From Thermoguttaceae bacterium (GTDB lineage Bacteria > Planctomycetota > Planctomycetia > Pirellulales > Thermoguttaceae), in assembly GCA_017454585.1 (NCBI GenBank), contig JAFTCU010000230.1:1-10194 (forward strand): DNA of 10,194 nt. The letters are read 5' to 3'. Below, one piece after another: positions 7,033-10,194 of the stretch. Position numbers and translations under genes: made by a program. The notes beneath the pieces are model-generated. The model saw nothing but the letters and a program-made list of their open reading frames with translations. It did not search any database and had not been told where the DNA came from. Numbering within the stretch: the first letter of the stretch is position 1; each line of letters opens with the position of its first letter.

Positions 7033-7154
7033 AGTTTTCAGTTCCCAGTTTTCAGTTTTCAGTTTTTTCTTTCTACTGAGAAATAGAAGCTGGGAGGCTC
7101 TGGGAGTTTTCCGGGAATTCTCTGGGAGCTTCTGGGAACTGAAAACTGAAAACT
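7033..7154. repeat. Heptad-armed inverted repeat element C
   Basis: The left arm (7034-7068) is five heptads, GTTTTCA, GTTCCCA, GTTTTCA, GTTTTCA and GTTTTTT. The right arm (7134-7154) is GGGAACT, GAAAACT and GAAAACT. AGTTTTCAGTTCCCAG (7033-7048) is perfectly complementary over 16 bases to 7132-7147. The interior has a second stem, AGAAGCT (7085-7091) with AGCTTCT (7127-7133). It also has five copies of a CGGGA/TGGGA motif whose GGG starts fall at 7092, 7102, 7113, 7124 and 7134, about 10.5 bases apart. The core shared by elements A and B is not present. The element starts 3 bases after the stop codon of the GH123-like gene. Confidence 0.82.
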
Positions 7155-7165
7155 CCTCACCCCCC

Positions 7166-7193
7166 TTGACACGGCGGGGGATTAATGTATATT
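7166..7193 (+). promoter_or_regulatory. Sigma70-type promoter of the GH2 gene
   Basis: A perfect TTGACA (7166-7171), preceded by a C run, is followed by 16 bases and TATATT (7188-7193), with TG immediately before the -10. It lies just past element C and about 50 bases before the GH2 start codon, so the GH2 gene need not depend on read-through from the GH123-like gene. Confidence 0.58.
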
Positions 7194-7243
7194 TGAGAGA
7201 AATCATTCCATTTACCACCATTTTTTTAAGGAGCAATTTGAAG

Positions 7244-9529
7244 ATGATGAAAACCTTTTTTGTGTCCGTGTGCTGTTTCGCGGCTCTTGGGCTTTCCTCC
7301 CTCCTGAACGCTGCCGAGTGGCAGATCCAGGAAAACCCGATCCTCCCGCCGTGGGCGGAGCAGGTCTCGCCCGAGAACGCGCACCCGGAATACCCGCGTC
7401 CGCAATTCGTCCGCGGTGAGTGGCAGAATCTCAACGGCCTCTGGGACTACGCCATCGTCCCGGCTGACCAGACCGCCAGCGCGTGGGACGGCCAGATCCT
7501 GGTTCCGTACCCGATCGAATCGGCTCTTTCCGGCGTGAAAAAGACCGTCGGGAAAGAAAACCTCCTCGTGTACCACCGCACGTTCACCGTCCCGGCCGGA
7601 TGGAAAGATAAAGACGTGATCCTGAACTTCGAGGCGTGCGACTGGAAAACCGAAGTGAGCGTCAACGGGAAAGTCGTCGGGAATCACACCGGCGGCTACG
7701 CGCCGTTCAGCTTCAACATCACGGACGCCCTGAAAGCTGAAGGCGAGCAGGAAGTTACCGTTACAGTTTATGACCCCACCGACGAGAACTGGCAGCCGCG
7801 CGGCAAGCAGGTCAAAGATCCCCGCGGCATCTGGTACACGTCCGTGACGGGCCTTTGGGGTTCCGTCTGGATGGAACCAGTCGCCAAAGCTGGTAAAATC
7901 GTCAGCGCTGCTGGTTACGCCGCCAAAGTCGTGGACGGTAAACTCGTCCCGGCCATGGAAGGGAACGTCGTGATCCGCGGAAAAGCCTGCATCGCCGATG
8001 CGAACGCTACAGTGTTCGTGGAAGCACAGGTCCGCTGCCCCAAAACGGGTGAGATCCTTTACCGCGGCGGCGGAATGGTCAAAGACGGCAAATTCCAGAT
8101 TGCCGGTCAGGTGAAAAACGTCAAGTACTGGTCACCGGAAAACCCGGTCCTGTACCCGGTCACGTACACGCTGAGCGTAAATCAGAAAACTGTCGATTCG
8201 GTCGAGAGTTACATCGGTCTGCGTACCTCGACGCTCGGCAAAGACGGCGACGAATTCGTCCGTATGCTGCTGAACGGGAAGTTCCTCTTCCAGTACGGTC
8301 CTCTGGATCAGGGCTGGTGGCCGGATGGGCTTTACACCGCTCCGACCGACGAAGCGTTGAAGTATGACCTGGAGATCACGAAGAAGATGGGCTTCAACAT
8401 GCTCCGCAAACACGTGAAAGTCGAGCCGCGCCGGTTCTACTACTGGTGCGACAAACTGGGTATGATGGTCTGGCAGGATATGCCCAGCGGTGACAAATAC
8501 ATCCGTCCGAACGAAGCCGACTTTGACCGCTCCGACGAATCCACGACCAACTACTACCACGAGTGGGGCGAAATCATGGAGACGCTCCAGAACTCGCCGT
8601 CCATCGTGATGTGGGTCCCGTTCAACGAGGGCTGGGGCCAGTTCGATACGGAAGAAGTTGTCGCGTGGACGATGGAAAAAGACCCGACACGTCTGTGTGA
8701 CTGCGCCAGCGGCTGGACCGACCGCAACTGTGGAAGTGTCCACGACATGCACCGCTACCCCGGCCCGGGAATGCCTGAACCGGAAGAAAACCGCGCCGTC
8801 GTTCTGGGTGAATTCGGTGGTCTCGGTCTGCCCTGCCCCGGTAACGCCTGGAAAACGGAAGGAAACTGGGGCTATGTCTCCTTTGCCGATCAGGATGGCC
8901 TCCGTGCCAGGTACAAGAACCTGATCGTGGCGCTGCGCTCCCTGATCGATAAAGGTCTCTCGGCGGCAGTGTACACACAGACGACCGATGTGGAAATCGA
9001 GGTCAACGGTCTGATGAGCTACGACCGCAAAATCAACAAGATGGGCGCGGAAAACGTGGCCGCCATCAACGCGCGCCTCTACAAACCGTTGCCGAAAGTG
9101 ACGGAAGTCGTGCCGTTGGGTCAGGAATGGGCCTTTACGACCGAAACCCCGGCCGAGAACTGGTTCGCGGTCGATTTCAATGATTCGGCCTGGAAAACCG
9201 GCAAGAACCTCGGCGGCGGCAACGCTCCGAACGTTACGGCCGATACGGAATGGAAGACCCCGGACGTCTGGGTCCGCCGGACGTTCGAGCTGGGTGACGT
9301 GGCCGGGAAAACCTTCGCTCTGAAAATGTACCACGACGAAGACGCTGAAGTCTATGTCAACGGCGTGAAAGTCCTGGAAACCAAGGGCTATGTGACCGAT
9401 TTCACGGTGTTCGAACTGGACCCGAGCGTGATGAAAGCGTTCAAAGCCGGCAAAAACACCATCTCGATCCACTGCCGCCAGACGATGGGTGGTCAATACA
9501 TTGACTGCGGTGTCGTGACGATCGAGTGA
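7244..9529 (+). CDS. Secreted glycoside hydrolase family 2 enzyme (beta-galactosidase/beta-glucuronidase-like)
   Basis: 761 residues. A signal peptide (MMKTFFVSVCCFAALGLSSLLNA, likely cut near Ala-Ala-Glu) precedes a GH2 sugar-binding jelly roll (NLNGLWDYAIVP from residue 62). An immunoglobulin-like sandwich follows, then a TIM barrel from about residue 341 (MLLNGKFLFQYGPLDQGWWP, GFNMLRKHVKVEP, VWQDMPS). The acid/base is Glu462 in MWVPFNEGWGQF and the probable nucleophile is Glu523 in VVLGEFGG. After the barrel, about 620-761 forms a second jelly-roll-like module (DFNDSAWKTGKNLGGG, YVNGVKVLETKGY) probably used for glycan binding. Substrate cannot be read from sequence. The start is ATG 7244, 10 bases after AAGGAG (7228-7233); the ATG at 7247 is the alternative, and the earlier TTG at 7166 lies in the promoter. 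Its neighbours suggest a glycan-degrading locus. Confidence 0.92.
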   Translation: MMKTFFVSVCCFAALGLSSLLNAAEWQIQENPILPPWAEQVSPENAHPEYPRPQFVRGEWQNLNGLWDYAIVPADQTASAWDGQILVPYPIESALSGVKKTVGKENLLVYHRTFTVPAGWKDKDVILNFEACDWKTEVSVNGKVVGNHTGGYAPFSFNITDALKAEGEQEVTVTVYDPTDENWQPRGKQVKDPRGIWYTSVTGLWGSVWMEPVAKAGKIVSAAGYAAKVVDGKLVPAMEGNVVIRGKACIADANATVFVEAQVRCPKTGEILYRGGGMVKDGKFQIAGQVKNVKYWSPENPVLYPVTYTLSVNQKTVDSVESYIGLRTSTLGKDGDEFVRMLLNGKFLFQYGPLDQGWWPDGLYTAPTDEALKYDLEITKKMGFNMLRKHVKVEPRRFYYWCDKLGMMVWQDMPSGDKYIRPNEADFDRSDESTTNYYHEWGEIMETLQNSPSIVMWVPFNEGWGQFDTEEVVAWTMEKDPTRLCDCASGWTDRNCGSVHDMHRYPGPGMPEPEENRAVVLGEFGGLGLPCPGNAWKTEGNWGYVSFADQDGLRARYKNLIVALRSLIDKGLSAAVYTQTTDVEIEVNGLMSYDRKINKMGAENVAAINARLYKPLPKVTEVVPLGQEWAFTTETPAENWFAVDFNDSAWKTGKNLGGGNAPNVTADTEWKTPDVWVRRTFELGDVAGKTFALKMYHDEDAEVYVNGVKVLETKGYVTDFTVFELDPSVMKAFKAGKNTISIHCRQTMGGQYIDCGVVTIE

Positions 9530-9562
9530 TTTATTTTAACGATCGAAAATGATGGATTTCTG

Positions 9563-9682
9563 CCTCCCCTGAAAGGGGAGGGGGACCACCGAAGGTGGTG
9601 GAGGGGTTCTAACAGTGGGATGGATTTTCCCCGGTTTCGGAACCCCTCCGGCACTACGTGCCACCTCCCCTTTTAGGGGAGG
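9563..9682. repeat. 120-base nested-hairpin repeat element D
   Basis: Both ends carry the same small palindrome, CCTCCCCT-3 bases-AGGGGAGG (9563-9581 and 9664-9682). Inside are ACCACC-GAA-GGTGGT (9585-9599), GGCAC-TAC-GTGCC (9650-9662), and a closing 9-base stem GGAGGGGTT (9600-9608) with AACCCCTCC (9641-9649). The whole can fold as a symmetric multi-armed structure. Its minus-strand translation gives the PLKGEVARSAGGVP phrase that I remember from many spurious protein predictions, so this type of repeat is probably widespread. It carries no gene. It lies 33 bases after the GH2 stop codon. Confidence 0.85.
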
Positions 9683-9780
9683 ATGTCTCTCTTTATGACC
9701 ATCCGCTCGCCTTTTTAATGCTTCGCTCTGAAAATTTCTAAATTTTTTCTCTTTTTTTGAATAATTCTGAAAAAATTCGC

Positions 9781-9808
9781 TTGTAAATCTCTCTCCTCCG
9801 TATAAAAT
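9781..9808 (+). promoter_or_regulatory. Probable promoter of the last gene
   Basis: TTGTAA (9781-9786), 16 bases and TAAAAT (9803-9808) lie about 65 bases before the ATG at 9874, in an A/T-rich stretch. The -35 is imperfect. Confidence 0.42.
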
Positions 9809-9810
9809 AT

Positions 9811-9826
9811 TATTCATAAGTGAATA
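9811..9826. promoter_or_regulatory. Possible operator: TATTCA-TAAG-TGAATA inverted repeat
   Basis: A perfect 6-base inverted repeat with a 4-base spacer lies immediately after the proposed -10, where it would cover the transcription start. The position fits a repressor site or a short 5' hairpin. The composition is A/T-rich, so chance cannot be excluded. Confidence 0.25.
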
Positions 9827-9873
9827 TTGATAGTCAAATTATTGTTTTACATAAACATTCATAAGGTGCCCAG

Positions 9874-10194
9874 ATGAGCATTTTCCGTTTTTCAAGTGCG
9901 TTTTGCGCGGTCCTTTTCATGGCGCTGAGTGTTTGCGCCTACACGGTCGATCCGGATACCAAAACCATCACGACCAACGCCAACGAAGAAGTCGCGTACT
10001 CGGACATTTCCAGCTACGGCACGGAATACACGATCAACCTCGCGGAAGGTTCTGTCCTCACCCATACCGCTTGGGTATTTAATCCGCTGACGGGAACGGG
10101 AACGTTTAATCTGGCGCCAACTGGCACTTACGACAATCCGCAGCAGAACATGCCGAACCTGACCGGATTCTCGGGAACCGTGAAGATGGGAACG
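9874..10194 (+). CDS. Secreted surface protein, autotransporter-passenger-like N-terminus (partial)
   Basis: Only the first 107 codons are in the window. The start ATG follows AAGG (9863-9866) by 7 bases. A signal peptide (MSIFRFSSAFCAVLFMALSV, ending near Cys21-Ala22) is followed by YTVDPDTKTITTNANEEVAY. The rest is a Gly/Thr/Asn-rich segment with repeated short beta-strand patterns, for example LTGTGTFNLAPTGTY and LTGFSGTVKMGT. This resembles the autotransporter-associated beta-strand repeats found in large surface or exported proteins of planctomycetes and Verrucomicrobia. Total length, and whether there is a C-terminal barrel or sorting signal, cannot be seen. Cys21 is not in a clear lipobox. 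The function is unknown; adhesion or glycan contact would suit the neighbouring hydrolases but is inference. Confidence 0.72.
   Translation, partial: MSIFRFSSAFCAVLFMALSVCAYTVDPDTKTITTNANEEVAYSDISSYGTEYTINLAEGSVLTHTAWVFNPLTGTGTFNLAPTGTYDNPQQNMPNLTGFSGTVKMGT

Larger units (their letters stand above)
9530..9873. other. Non-coding intergenic region (344 bases)
   Basis: No credible gene lies here. The first 150 bases hold a 120-base palindromic repeat element. The remainder, from about 9683, is A/T-rich with long T runs and leads to a promoter (9781-9808), a short inverted repeat (9811-9826) and the ribosome binding site of the last gene. No convincing GC-stem-plus-T-run terminator follows the GH2 stop codon. 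The hairpin at 9664-9682 lacks a T run. Confidence 0.75.

Noticed and set aside
7062..7072. T-rich run after the heptads considered as a terminator of the GH123-like gene
   Set aside because: No GC-rich stem precedes it. The only long pairing is between the two distant arms of element C, and no T run follows the right arm.
8132..9496. 454-codon open frame on the minus strand opposite the GH2 gene
   Set aside because: The same situation: it is His/Arg/Val-rich without motifs and fully covered by the clear GH2 coding frame.
9536..9817. 93-codon minus-strand open frame after the GH2 gene
   Set aside because: Most of it is a translation of repeat element D (the PLKGEVARSAGGVP phrase), and there is no supporting start site or domain.

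Overview
The window looks like a piece of a planctomycete-type (PVC superphylum) genome, possibly from a gut or other polysaccharide-rich habitat. This is an inference from content. There are type IV pilus/secretion ATPases, a membrane coiled-coil protein with a DNGQDSFLDVV amino terminus that I remember from planctomycete genomes, two large secreted glycoside hydrolases with individual promoters, and the start of a secreted beta-strand-repeat-like protein. The exact lineage cannot be fixed from the sequence alone.

The left half is read on the minus strand. In transcription order it holds the membrane coiled-coil protein (3892 to 2759), a PilB/GspE-type assembly ATPase (2486 to 756) and a PilT-type retraction ATPase (583 to beyond base 1, so its C-terminus is missing). 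The right half is read on the plus strand. It holds a GH123-like/DUF4091 secreted hydrolase (4112-7030), a GH2 secreted hydrolase (7244-9529) and the first 107 codons of a secreted surface-type protein (9874 onward). The two halves diverge from 3893-4111, where two good sigma70-type promoters point away from each other. Recognisable promoters also precede pilB, the GH2 gene and the last gene, so most genes here appear to be separate transcription units. Only pilT lacks a convincing promoter of its own.

The pilus ATPases would power extension and retraction of a type IV pilus or a related secretion pseudopilus. The two hydrolases probably act outside the cytoplasm on glycans. The GH123-like protein keeps the Asp-Glu pair used for N-acetylhexosamine chemistry, and the GH2 enzyme keeps both catalytic glutamates.

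The most unusual content lies between the genes. Three intergenic regions (608-752, 2653-2760, 7033-7154) each carry a self-complementary element whose arms are runs of seven-base repeats. The heptad differs in each element (GAATAAT, GAGTTAG-like, GTTTTCA), yet the two arms within an element match each other. Two of the elements share a central core (TGACGCTTCGCG, nine bases, TTTCAGAAAGA), and all three begin within six bases of the stop codon of a neighbouring gene. A fourth, unrelated palindromic element of 120 bases (9563-9682) follows the GH2 gene. I see no tRNA, rRNA, CRISPR array or transposase gene.
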